Source: JBHHYN01 sp046757565
Lineage (GTDB): Bacteria > Pseudomonadota > Gammaproteobacteria > Eutrophobiales > Eutrophobiaceae
Reading direction: 5' to 3'
NCBI GenBank assembly: GCA_046757565.1
Contig: JBHHYN010000148.1
Coordinates: 1 to 5,961, forward strand
DNA: 5,961 nt
Shown one piece after another: positions 1 to 5,863 of the stretch. The notes under the pieces were generated by a model. It was not told the DNA's origin, did no database searches, and worked only from the letters and a program-made list of their open reading frames with translations. The stretch's first letter is position 1, and each line of letters begins with the position of its first letter. The translations under genes were made by a program, and so were the position numbers.

Positions 1-23
1 CCCACAGATTCTGCTGAAGAGCC
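1..23 (-). mobile_element. Possible insertion-sequence end at the left edge
   Basis: Read on the minus strand, this edge begins GGCTCTTCAGCAGAATCTG and continues TGGG out of the window. The GGCTCTTC start followed by a CTGTGGG-like stretch resembles my recollection of ISL3-family terminal inverted repeats. An identical end points outward at the right edge. No transposase is visible, because the element would lie outside the window. The similarity is from memory and is not verified; the sequence could instead be part of an unrelated dispersed repeat. Confidence 0.3.
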
Positions 24-55
24 AAAAATACTTGACAAGTTCTTTTAACAGGCAT
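5..55 (+). repeat. Left copy of 51-bp perfect terminal inverted repeat
   Basis: These 51 bases are the exact reverse complement of 5911-5961. The match ends at position 56 (C here, against T in the other copy), after which only scattered similarity remains (CCG shared, then divergence). The inner half contains the small palindrome ACTTGACAAGT next to an A/T run. The repeat lies downstream of the abiEii stop codon. It may be a dispersed genomic repeat, the flank of an insertion sequence, or the boundary of a cassette. Exact identity next to otherwise diverged DNA implies recent common origin or an assembly-graph overlap. Confidence 0.9.
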
Positions 56-84
56 CCCGAAGCGAACACAGCGAAGCGAGGGAT
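54..84 (-). repeat. Small hairpin-forming repeat downstream of abiEii
   Basis: ATCCC (54-58) can pair with GGGAT (80-84). Between them, CGAAGCGA occurs twice as a direct repeat (58-65 and 72-79). On the minus strand it reads as a GATCCCTCGCTTCGCT...GGGATG element, a style of short dispersed hairpin common in proteobacterial intergenic regions. It could slow or end abiE transcription, but the stem is only 5 bp and no U-tract follows directly, so I do not call it an intrinsic terminator. A related, shorter hairpin sits next to the right-edge repeat at 5891-5912. Confidence 0.4.
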
Positions 85-123
85 CTTATGCATTTCATGA
101 ATAGTTACGGTAATTAGGGATAT

Positions 124-999
124 CTATTTTGTTCCAGCCAACGACTGAATCACCCGCTGACACTCTGTAGAGACAATATCTTTCAAAACATCCCAGAACG
201 CTTCGTTCTCAATCGTTTCTACCTTAATTTTCGGAGGCAGGAAACGCTGCATCTCCTTTATAAAATCCGACCGTACCTCAGCTTGGTGTTGCAGTTGCCT
301 TTTGCGCTCCTTCAACAAATCCAGAAACTTCCCTGCTGTATGTTTGTGATCCGAAATCTTTGCTGGAATGAAATCCAGTGGCAAGTCAATATTATGTTGT
401 TTTAGCCAGACAATATCCCAAAGATCCCGATATTTGATCCGGTTTGGTCTCAGTGCAAGGGCAACAAGTTTATCGGCTAGAATTTCCTCACGGCTTTGTG
501 CCTGAATAATCAGACCGGCTGTACCCATATCGACGCCGTAATCATTACGCATGAGCACAGGCCGTTTGTCATAACTGGGTAGCGCACAAATATCAATACT
601 GATCTTCTGGGCCGGCAGGTCTTTTTGCTCCGGCCGTGTTGTCAGCTTGAGCTTCCAGGTAGCCACATTGCCGGTATCCCGGACCGGAGCATCCACATCT
701 ACTTCCAGGCCATATTTTCTTTCCAGTCTATCAATCAGTACATCAGCCAGGTTACTTAACGCCTCGCGCTTGAAATGCGACCCACCGGTAAAATCCAGAT
801 CTTCACTCAAACGATTGGCGCCATAACAGGCACGCAAACATGAATCACCCATAAAAGTCAAACCACGGAGCAGGCCGGCACTGCTCATTTCACGGATAAT
901 GTCATGATGCAGCAGTTCTTTCTCGACCACTACGCGCAGGGGCGCAAGCTCAGTCTGGTTTTTTAATGCCTGGGCAACCAGCTGATCAAATAGGCTCAT
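124..999 (-). CDS. abiEii: AbiEii-family nucleotidyltransferase toxin
   Basis: This is the toxin half of a type IV toxin-antitoxin / abortive-infection pair, about 291 aa, with the N-terminal nucleotidyltransferase fold of the AbiEii/AbiGii family. Family members such as the mycobacterial MenT enzymes act by modifying tRNA; the target here is not known. Counting from the ATG at 999, GDSCLRACYG lies at about 51-60 and is followed by SEDLDF (65-70), whose two Asp are the likely metal ligands. A third-strand acidic residue lies in KISIDI (132-137). The family's later motifs follow as ADKLVAL (175-181) and RDLWDI (191-196). I chose ATG 999 over the TTG at 1017 because GGAG (1007-1010) sits 7 nt upstream. 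With that start the gene overlaps the antitoxin gene by 14 bp, indicating translational coupling. The first motif reads GDS where many relatives have GGT or GGS. The family call is firm; the biochemical activity is inferred. Confidence 0.9.
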   Translation of the reverse strand: MSLFDQLVAQALKNQTELAPLRVVVEKELLHHDIIREMSSAGLLRGLTFMGDSCLRACYGANRLSEDLDFTGGSHFKREALSNLADVLIDRLERKYGLEVDVDAPVRDTGNVATWKLKLTTRPEQKDLPAQKISIDICALPSYDKRPVLMRNDYGVDMGTAGLIIQAQSREEILADKLVALALRPNRIKYRDLWDIVWLKQHNIDLPLDFIPAKISDHKHTAGKFLDLLKERKRQLQHQAEVRSDFIKEMQRFLPPKIKVETIENEAFWDVLKDIVSTECQRVIQSLAGTK

Positions 1000-1534
1000 T
1001 GGCCATCTCCAAATCAATCAAATCCGTACTTCGTCTGGCTGCTTTCATGTCTTTGATTGCCAGTGCTACCGAGGCACGCCACAGGTGACAACGCGCATCG
1101 TAGGTAAGCTGATTGATCAGATCATTCGGACACTTTTTGGTATGAATAAACTCAACACGGCCAAAATGACCGCATTGAATAATATGACTGCGGCCGGATG
1201 ACATCAGCGTGATCCAGTGCGTGGGAATCTGAGATATCACGCCGGCATCGCTTAATGCAGACTCGAGACTGATGTAATTGAACTCATCGGCGCGTAACCT
1301 GGCGGCGGCGTGATACAGAATCAAGCCGCTCGAGTGGTTTACCTTCGGGTAGAGATACAATCCACGGCAGACGCGCTTGAGCAAACCCCCCTTCTCTGCC
1401 CGGCTTAACAATACCCTGAAGGCGCCTTTGGCCTGGTCTGGCAGGACAGCCTGCAAATCAGTCGGGGAAAACAGGTAATGTTCATCATCCGCGAGGCGTC
1501 CAAGCACCTGCGCCAATTGCTTGATAGGCTGCAT
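986..1534 (-). CDS. abiEi: AbiEi-family antitoxin and transcriptional repressor
   Basis: This 182-aa protein is the antitoxin and autoregulator that precedes abiEii. Residues ~1-65 look like the winged-helix DNA-binding domain of AbiEi proteins: a helix-turn-helix around FSPTDLQAVLPD and GAFRVLLSRAEKGGLL, then a wing ending RGLYLYP (58-63). The C-terminal domain carries the family-like stretch YISLESALSDAGVI (87-100) and the threonine/serine-rich strand around HWITLMSSGRS (106-116). In characterised AbiE systems AbiEi binds inverted repeats in its own promoter and does not contact the toxin directly (type IV). The 47-bp palindrome just upstream fits that role. The gene ends 14 bp inside abiEii. 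The ATG at 1534 has only a weak purine-rich sequence upstream (AAAGAG). Alternative: a stand-alone regulator, which the abiEii partner makes unlikely. Confidence 0.87.
   Translation of the reverse strand: MQPIKQLAQVLGRLADDEHYLFSPTDLQAVLPDQAKGAFRVLLSRAEKGGLLKRVCRGLYLYPKVNHSSGLILYHAAARLRADEFNYISLESALSDAGVISQIPTHWITLMSSGRSHIIQCGHFGRVEFIHTKKCPNDLINQLTYDARCHLWRASVALAIKDMKAARRSTDLIDLEMANEPI
1007..1010 (-). promoter_or_regulatory. Ribosome binding site deciding the abiEii start
   Basis: The minus strand reads GGAG, then 7 nt, then ATG at 999. It lies inside the last codons of the antitoxin gene. This favours the ATG over the in-frame TTG 18 bp upstream, which has no comparable site. Ribosomes finishing the antitoxin gene could reinitiate here. 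Confidence 0.65.
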
Positions 1535-1542
1535 AACTGCTC

Positions 1543-1589
1543 TTTAGTCCACATTAAGTTACAAATAGTGTAATTTAATGTGGACTAAA
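1543..1589. promoter_or_regulatory. 47-bp palindromic operator of the abiE operon
   Basis: The arm TTTAGTCCACATTAA (1543-1557) is the exact inverse of 1575-1589. After one G/T mismatch (1558/1574) the pairing resumes for five more bases (1559-1563 with 1569-1573), leaving a 5-nt centre (1564-1568). That gives 20 of 21 pairs per arm. It overlaps the predicted -10 and spacer of the abiE promoter, so a bound dimer, or two AbiEi molecules, would block RNA polymerase. In RNA it would form a long hairpin, but no U-tract follows it in the minus direction (GAGCAG follows), so it is not a typical terminator. Confidence 0.8.
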
Positions 1590-1595
1590 TAACAA
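1567..1595 (-). promoter_or_regulatory. Predicted sigma70 promoter of abiEi-abiEii
   Basis: On the minus strand TTGTTA (-35, positions 1595-1590) is followed by exactly 17 bp and TACACT (-10, positions 1572-1567). Each hexamer matches 4 of 6 consensus bases. Transcription would start near 1560, leaving a leader of about 25 nt. The -35 box begins directly outside the palindrome and 9 bp past the manC stop codon. The abiE pair can therefore be expressed independently of manC, although read-through from manC is not excluded. Confidence 0.5.
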
Positions 1596-1603
1596 AGGAA
1601 ATC

Positions 1604-3070
1604 CTACGATAATTCATTCTTAAGCCTGCCGAAATCATCCTCAAAACGGACGATATCATCCTCACCCAGATAATCGCCTGATTGCACTTCAATCACCTCA
1701 AGCAGCATCTCTTCGGCGTTTTCCAGCCGGTGTTTCATCCCCAAAGGAATGTAGGTGGATTCATTCTCATTTAATCTGAATGTCTCATCCCCCCGCGTTA
1801 CGGTAGCGGTCCCTGTGACCACCACCCAATGTTCCGCACGATGATGATGCAGTTGCAGTGATAACTTCTTCCCCGGTTTAACCGTCAGCCGTTTTACCTG
1901 AAACTTCTCGCCGTTATCCAGCGTCTCATAGCTGCCCCAGGGACGATAAACCCGTGTATGCATCACTCTTTCTACACGATTATCATCCTTGAGCTGTGCA
2001 ACGATTTTCTTCACATCCTGTGATTGACGGCGATCGCCCACCAGGACTGCGTCGGGCGTTTCAATGATAAGCATGTTGTCGCAACCAATCGTTGCGATCA
2101 GCCGTTGACTCGATAGCGCAATTGTCCTGTTCGTATCTTTCGCAATCACATCTCCTTGCAACACGTTTTGCCTGGAATCCTTGTCACTGACATCCCATAC
2201 CGCCGTCCAGGAACCGATATCCGACCAGCCTGCATCCAGGTCCACCAGCGCCCCGTTCAAGGTATTGTCCGTGCCGATTTTTTCCATGACCGCATAATCA
2301 ACAGAATCACTTGGGCAGGAAAGAAAACTCTCCTTCTCCAATCTGAAAAAGATACCGTCCCGTGCGCCACCTTTGCAGGCGCGTTGACAGGCAGAAAGGA
2401 TTCCCGGTTGAAACCGTTCGATGGCTGCAAGCCAGACAGAGGTCTTCATCATGAAGACGCCGCTATTCCAGAAGTAGTCACCCGATTCCACATAGTTCCT
2501 TGCCGTTGCTTCATCCGGTTTTTCGACAAATTCCCGGATGCTGAAGGCAGAAGGCGCCTCCTGGATCAGGCATTCACCACAGTTGATATAACCATAGCCC
2601 GTTTCAGGATGCGTTGGGCGGATACCAAAAGTCACCAACATTCCTTGCAGGGCAAGCCCATAGCCCAGGCTGACTGCGCGGTGAAAGGCGGAGACATTAG
2701 TGATCAAATGATCAGCGGGCATCATCAACACCACCGGGTCCTCTTCACCGGCTGAGAGGGCGGCCACCGTAAGGGCCGGGGCGGTATTACGCCCCTCCGG
2801 CTCCAGGATGATGCTCCCCAAGGGTTTACCCGCCAGCTCTGCATGTTCCGCAACCAGAAAGCGATGCTCTTCGTTGCATAACACCAGCGGCATATCGACT
2901 GTTATCCCGTTCTTCAGTCCCTGCAAACCGTCCAGGCGCTTCAATGTCAGTTGCAACATTGAATTTTCCTGATCGAATGACAGGAACTGCTTGGGATAAA
3001 GCTCTCTCGAGAGGGGCCACAAGCGCGTGCCGCCACCGCCTGCAAGAATAACCGGACAGAGATGACTCAT
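1604..3070 (-). CDS. manC: Bifunctional mannose-1-phosphate guanylyltransferase / mannose-6-phosphate isomerase
   Basis: This 488-aa cytoplasmic enzyme makes GDP-mannose, the donor of mannose and precursor of GDP-fucose or rhamnose, for O-antigen, capsule or exopolysaccharide. The N-terminal nucleotidyltransferase starts VILAGGGGTRLWPLSR (7-22) with YPKQFL (25-30). It contains MMPADH (116-121), FVEKPD (181-186), WNSGVFM (201-207) and DAGWSDIGSW (279-288), as in ManC/AlgA/CpsB. The C-terminal type II isomerase cupin runs from RPWGSYE (376-382) through PGKKLSLQLHHHRAEHWVVV (399-418) to IPLGMKHRLEN (441-451), with the metal-binding His cluster intact. The length matches the bifunctional family. 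The glycine loop reads GGGG where GGSG is common, a minor change. The ATG at 3070 overlaps the upstream TGA as ATGA; a GAGG (3084-3087) lies 13 nt upstream, rather far, so coupling to the glycosyltransferase gene is likely. It is followed after 69 bp by abiEi. Confidence 0.96.
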   Translation of the reverse strand: MSHLCPVILAGGGGTRLWPLSRELYPKQFLSFDQENSMLQLTLKRLDGLQGLKNGITVDMPLVLCNEEHRFLVAEHAELAGKPLGSIILEPEGRNTAPALTVAALSAGEEDPVVLMMPADHLITNVSAFHRAVSLGYGLALQGMLVTFGIRPTHPETGYGYINCGECLIQEAPSAFSIREFVEKPDEATARNYVESGDYFWNSGVFMMKTSVWLAAIERFQPGILSACQRACKGGARDGIFFRLEKESFLSCPSDSVDYAVMEKIGTDNTLNGALVDLDAGWSDIGSWTAVWDVSDKDSRQNVLQGDVIAKDTNRTIALSSQRLIATIGCDNMLIIETPDAVLVGDRRQSQDVKKIVAQLKDDNRVERVMHTRVYRPWGSYETLDNGEKFQVKRLTVKPGKKLSLQLHHHRAEHWVVVTGTATVTRGDETFRLNENESTYIPLGMKHRLENAEEMLLEVIEVQSGDYLGEDDIVRFEDDFGRLKNELS

Positions 3071-4221
3071 GCGTTGAATTCTACCTCATTATTCCCGTGA
3101 TGCTGTATCGCATCCCTGTAAAGCGCCAGGATCCGGGCATTCACCATTTCAACAGAAAACTCTTTTTCCACCAATGCCCTTCCTCTCTTCCCCATCGTTT
3201 CCCGCAACTCCCTGGATTCAATCAGCCTTTTCAACGCCGCTGCCAGTTTTTCTGCGTTTCGCACAGGCACTAACAATCCATTCACGCCATCGATTACGAT
3301 CTCCGTGCAACCGGGAACATCGCCGGCAATAATGGGCCTGCCTGCCGCTGCCGCCTCCAGTAATATTTTTGGCAATCCTTCTCTATATGAGGGAAGACAA
3401 ATAATATGCGCCTGACGCAATACATCAGCCATATCCTCTCGATGCCCCCACCACTCAACGACACCACCGGTTTGCCACTCCTTTAGTTGTGCAGGACTGA
3501 CAGACATGGGATTTTCCCTATCTACATCGCCGACCAGCACAAAGGTTGCTTTCAGTCCCTGCCCCTGACATACCTGTGCCGCTTTTACAAATTCATAAAC
3601 ACCTTTATCTTTAAGCATGCGTGCAGCAAGGATAACCATAATATCGCCTTCCGGCTCTGCCGCGGGAGTAAACTGCCGTACATCCACACCGGAACCCCGT
3701 ATCAAGACAGCATGTCCTGTTTTAATACCCTGCGAAGAGAGTAATTCCTGATCATTGCTGTTTTGAAAAATCGTCCAGCTATTCCGGCGATTCAGGAACA
3801 GTGATAAAAAGGGCTTGATTAAAGAACGAATGATTATTGCTTTTTTTTCATTGGACGAAAACAGATAGCCCAGTCCCGTTAATGCATTGATTACGATGGG
3901 AACTTTGGTCATTGCTGCCGCAATCGATCCTGATAATACCGGTTTCAGCGACACATGATGAACCAGATCAGGCTTTATGGTCCTGTACAGCTTTATGAGG
4001 TTAACGCATAGAATCAGATCTTTTAACGGATGTCTTGCTGAACGCTGAAAATCGACGTTCACCAGATCAATACCGGCACTGCGGATGGCCTCTCCATGCC
4101 TGGACACCTTAGTCACCACCGTGACGTCATAGCCCTCCCCCATTGCTGCTCTGGCAAGCGCAAATCGATGCGAACAGAAATACCAGTCCTCGGTCACCAC
4201 AAACAGCAGTTTTCTTCTCAT
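3067..4221 (-). CDS. GT4-family glycosyltransferase, polysaccharide assembly
   Basis: This is a retaining GT-B glycosyltransferase of about 384 aa that probably transfers a sugar from a nucleotide donor to a lipid-linked O-antigen or exopolysaccharide unit at the inner face of the cytoplasmic membrane. Numbering from the ATG at 4221, the N-terminal acceptor domain begins KLLFVVTEDWYFCSHR and contains PDLVHHVSLKPVL (84-96) and NALTGLGYLF (112-121). The C-terminal donor domain has a LAARMLKDKGVYEF strand-loop (198-211) and the E-x7-E signature EGLPKILLE (281-289), followed by GRPIIAGDVPGCTEIV. The sugar and linkage cannot be read from sequence; the adjacent manC makes mannose or a GDP-mannose derivative plausible. 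I chose ATG 4221 over the upstream in-frame TTG (4230) and GTG (4224); no good Shine-Dalgarno site is visible for any of them. The asnB tail ends 46 bp upstream, typical of one operon. The gene overlaps manC by 4 bp. Confidence 0.93.
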   Translation of the reverse strand: MRRKLLFVVTEDWYFCSHRFALARAAMGEGYDVTVVTKVSRHGEAIRSAGIDLVNVDFQRSARHPLKDLILCVNLIKLYRTIKPDLVHHVSLKPVLSGSIAAAMTKVPIVINALTGLGYLFSSNEKKAIIIRSLIKPFLSLFLNRRNSWTIFQNSNDQELLSSQGIKTGHAVLIRGSGVDVRQFTPAAEPEGDIMVILAARMLKDKGVYEFVKAAQVCQGQGLKATFVLVGDVDRENPMSVSPAQLKEWQTGGVVEWWGHREDMADVLRQAHIICLPSYREGLPKILLEAAAAGRPIIAGDVPGCTEIVIDGVNGLLVPVRNAEKLAAALKRLIESRELRETMGKRGRALVEKEFSVEMVNARILALYRDAIQHHGNNEVEFNA

Positions 4222-4267
4222 CACAACCAACGATCAGTCTTGTGTGGAATTTTACCTTGAAAAACGA

Positions 4268-4345
4268 TCACGTCATCCAGCGCGCATACCACGCCTGAAA
4301 CATGAGCACATCCCAGAGGTGACAGGCGCCGGACTTAATCCTGTT
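4268..4345 (-). pseudogene. asnB: 3' end of an asparagine synthase (asnB-type) gene, left copy
   Basis: In the frame that ends at TGA (4268-4270), the minus strand encodes SGACHLWDVLM directly followed by FQAWYARWMT. The LW-x-VLMFQAW pattern is characteristic of the extreme C-terminus of glutamine-hydrolysing asparagine synthases found in polysaccharide clusters. Only about 25 codons remain, and no start codon or catalytic domain is present, because the sequence upstream becomes the 3' end of the ATPase gene. I infer that asnB once formed the head of an asnB-glycosyltransferase-manC operon and was cut by insertion or recombination. The part from 4299 on is duplicated at 5692. A chance match is possible but unlikely given the pattern and context. 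Confidence 0.6.
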
Positions 4346-4470
4346 TATTAACAAGACTCCCCTTCCCTGTCCGCCAGCATTAAATGTAATTCACGGGCCG
4401 GGCGCACAACAATATCCTGACGTTGCTGCCGTTCTTCGCCGCCATAGATCAGTCCGGCCCCAAAGGGGAG
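4299..4470 (+). repeat. Left copy of a 172-bp direct repeat (ATPase 3' end plus asnB tail)
   Basis: It aligns without gaps to 5692-5863 at a constant offset of 1393 bp. By hand I count 18 mismatches in 172 positions, about 90% identity, with one identical run of 51 bp (4381-4431). The repeat spans the stop codon of the ATPase gene and the start of the asnB remnant. It ends on one side inside asnB and on the other inside the ATPase codons for the LPFGAG segment. Here both genes continue past the repeat, so this copy looks like the parental arrangement. Confidence 0.92.
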
Positions 4471-5532
4471 ATCAAAAACCCTGGCAAAGGCGTGTATCCC
4501 CTTGAAATAATCTTTATTCACTGTCATACCGGCCTTGACCTCCACAGGGAAAAGTTCTGTGCCATAGTTAAGCAATAAATCCACTTCATTACCGTTACTG
4601 TCGCGATAAAAGTGAAGGTTACTGCGGCGGCCCCGGTGTAACCGGTATTTCAACGCCTCCATCACCACCATATTCTCAAAGAGATGACCGCGTAAGGGAT
4701 CACGACTGACATGAAGCTCATTTTCCAGACCGAGGAGATGGGCGGCAAGCCCCACATCGTAGAAGTAAAGCTTGGGTGATTTCACCAGCCTTTTTGAAAT
4801 ATTAGAAAAATAAGGCGGTAGCCGGAAAACGATATAACTCGCCTCCAGCAGGGTTAACCAGTTACGTGCAGTCTGGTGAGAGATACCGCAATCTGCAGCC
4901 AGACTGTTAAGGTTGAGCAACTGCCCCACCCGGCCGGCGCATAAAATAACAAAACGCTGGAAGAGGTTTAGATCCTTCACTGCCACCAACTGACGAATAT
5001 CCCGCTCCACATAGGTTTCTATATAATCGGCCAGGGCTTGGGCCGGTGATAATCCCTCACGCCAGATACGGGGATAAAAACCGGTAAGCAGCAACCTATC
5101 CAAACTGACTTTCTTCTGATGAGAACCGAGTTCTTCCAGGGAAAACGGTAATAATTTAAGTAAGGCGGTACGGCCGGCCAACGACTGATTGATCGTAGTG
5201 GCCACTTCAAACTGCTGGCTGCCGGTGAGGATAAAGAGCCCCTTACGTTGGTCTTCATCCACCATGGGCTGGATATAAGAAGGAAGTTCCGGCGCCTGTT
5301 GGATCTCGTCGAGGATGGCGCCATCGGGCAGCCCTGACAGAAAACCGCGCGGGTCTTCCATGGCAAAGCGCCTTGTATCCATATTCTCAAGGCTGATATA
5401 TTTTTTTTTGGTAAACATCTTACGACACAACGTGGTCTTACCGCTCTGCCTCGGCCCGGTTACTGTTACGATTGGGTATTGCCGGGCACGATCAAGCAGG
5501 ACAGATTCCATAGTGCGGGTAAGAATTTTCAT
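4348..5532 (-). CDS. AAA-family ATPase with DUF4143 C-terminal domain
   Basis: This 394-aa protein belongs to a widespread family with an N-terminal AAA_14 ATPase and a C-terminal DUF4143 domain; its cellular role is unknown. Walker A is GPRQSGKT (26-33), Walker B AILDEIQQ (72-79), and a sensor-like LTGSQQ lies at 102-107. A winged-helix-like region follows (LNLNSLAADCGISHQTARNW, 206-225). The C-terminus carries a PD-(D/E)XK-like nuclease fold pattern: FENMVV (285-290), NEVDLL (315-320) and PVEVKAG (329-335). Key residues look intact, so it may be active. The start at ATG 5532 gives the expected family length; the ATG at 5540 is out of frame and soon stops. The Shine-Dalgarno site is weak (AAAAGG lies far upstream; GAG is close). 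The gene sits alone with its own AT-rich upstream region, and its 3' end abuts the asnB tail, which marks it as inserted. Such genes are often linked to mobile or toxin-antitoxin loci, but no partner is visible here. Confidence 0.92.
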   Translation of the reverse strand: MKILTRTMESVLLDRARQYPIVTVTGPRQSGKTTLCRKMFTKKKYISLENMDTRRFAMEDPRGFLSGLPDGAILDEIQQAPELPSYIQPMVDEDQRKGLFILTGSQQFEVATTINQSLAGRTALLKLLPFSLEELGSHQKKVSLDRLLLTGFYPRIWREGLSPAQALADYIETYVERDIRQLVAVKDLNLFQRFVILCAGRVGQLLNLNSLAADCGISHQTARNWLTLLEASYIVFRLPPYFSNISKRLVKSPKLYFYDVGLAAHLLGLENELHVSRDPLRGHLFENMVVMEALKYRLHRGRRSNLHFYRDSNGNEVDLLLNYGTELFPVEVKAGMTVNKDYFKGIHAFARVFDLPFGAGLIYGGEERQQRQDIVVRPARELHLMLADREGESC

Positions 5533-5551
5533 GGTCTCATCGTACCTTTTA

Positions 5552-5579
5552 ATTATGCAAAATACAACTTATATTTTAA
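5552..5579 (-). promoter_or_regulatory. Possible promoter of the ATPase gene
   Basis: On the minus strand TTAAAA (5579-5574) is followed by 16 bp and CATAAT (5557-5552), a 5-of-6 match to the -10 consensus. The start would fall near 5545 and give a very short leader before ATG 5532. The whole stretch 5545-5595 is AT-rich, so other -10-like hexamers such as TATACT upstream cannot be ruled out. Confidence 0.35.
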
Positions 5580-5587
5580 TTTTACAT
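5555..5587. promoter_or_regulatory. Imperfect inverted repeat over the ATPase promoter
   Basis: ATGCAAAAT (5555-5563) and ATTTTACAT (5579-5587) are inverted copies matching at 8 of 9 positions, separated by 15 bp. They flank the predicted -10/-35 region and could be an operator. In AT-rich DNA such pairs also arise by chance, so this is only a candidate. Confidence 0.3.
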
Positions 5588-5589
5588 AG

Positions 5590-5679
5590 TATACTCCTGA
5601 GGGAGACACCGAGATCACCACCACACCTAATATCAAGCAACAACGCACCTACGAACTTCTCAAAACCATCCCTGTGTAG
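5590..5679 (+). pseudogene. Short plus-strand coding remnant, unidentified
   Basis: One plus-strand frame, open from just after TAG (5587-5589) to TAG (5677-5679), encodes a protein-like stretch with EGDTEITTTPNIKQQ followed by RTYELLKTIPV. It has no start codon and is only ~29 codons long, so it would be the C-terminal end of a lost gene. Its tail is loosely reminiscent of transposase C-termini, but I cannot name a family. It lies between the ATPase promoter and the truncated repeat copy, in the opposite orientation to everything else. It could be chance. Confidence 0.25.
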
Positions 5680-5691
5680 GCAGCGCCGCGC

Positions 5692-5738
5692 AACATGAGC
5701 ACATCTCAAAGGTAACAGGCGCCGGACTTGACCCTGTT
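5692..5738 (-). pseudogene. asnB-type tail fragment, right copy, with in-frame stop
   Basis: The minus strand encodes NRVKSGACYL, then TGA, then DVLM, aligned with NRIKSGACHLWDVLM in the left copy. A Trp codon (TGG) has become TGA, and the similarity stops just after DVLM. It is therefore a decayed, truncated duplicate that cannot encode a functional C-terminus. The same junction to the ATPase 3' end is kept, showing that the ATPase-asnB junction predates the duplication. Confidence 0.55.
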
Positions 5739-5863
5739 TATTAACAACTATCCCCTTTCCTGTCTGCCAGCAATAAATGTAATTCACGGGCCGGGCGCAC
5801 AACAATATCCTGACGTTGCTGCCGCTCTTCACCGCCATAGATCAGTCCAGCGCCATAAGGAAG
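5692..5863 (+). repeat. Right copy of the 172-bp direct repeat, truncated at both ends
   Basis: This is the partner of 4299-4470 at an offset of 1393 bp. Its left edge stops inside the asnB tail, where sequence leading to the plus-strand remnant takes over. Its right edge stops inside the ATPase codons, about 50 bp before the terminal 51-bp repeat. The rest of the second ATPase gene is absent. Confidence 0.92.

Noticed and set aside
32..54. Perfect TTGACA (-35-like) in the terminal repeat
   Set aside because: No -10-like hexamer at 16-18 bp on the same strand; it is part of the ACTTGACAAGT palindrome.
1000..1017. TTG start for AbiEii, adding six residues
   Set aside because: No ribosome binding site fits, whereas GGAG at 7 nt precedes the ATG at 999.
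1543..1589. Palindrome as an intrinsic terminator for manC
   Set aside because: The stem is AT-rich and no U-tract follows in the direction of transcription; overlap with the abiE promoter favours an operator.
2156..2755. Plus-strand open frame of 199 codons inside manC
   Set aside because: It is the antisense shadow of a firmly identified gene and shows no recognisable motif.
2826..3020. Minus-strand 64-codon frame within manC
   Set aside because: Alternate-frame shadow of the GDP-mannose pyrophosphorylase domain.
3487..3744. Plus-strand 85-codon frame inside the glycosyltransferase gene
   Set aside because: Antisense shadow of a conserved gene.
5019..5390. Minus-strand 123-codon frame within the ATPase gene
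   Set aside because: Alternate-frame shadow, rich in Trp, Arg and Ser, with no motif.
5315..5698. Plus-strand 127-codon frame over the ATPase 5' end and upstream region
   Set aside because: Most of it is antisense to the ATPase Walker region and promoter; low-complexity composition with no motif.
5569..5838. Minus-strand 89-codon frame across the right repeat copy
   Set aside because: It reads the ATPase remnant out of frame, and the in-frame reading matches the intact ATPase tail.
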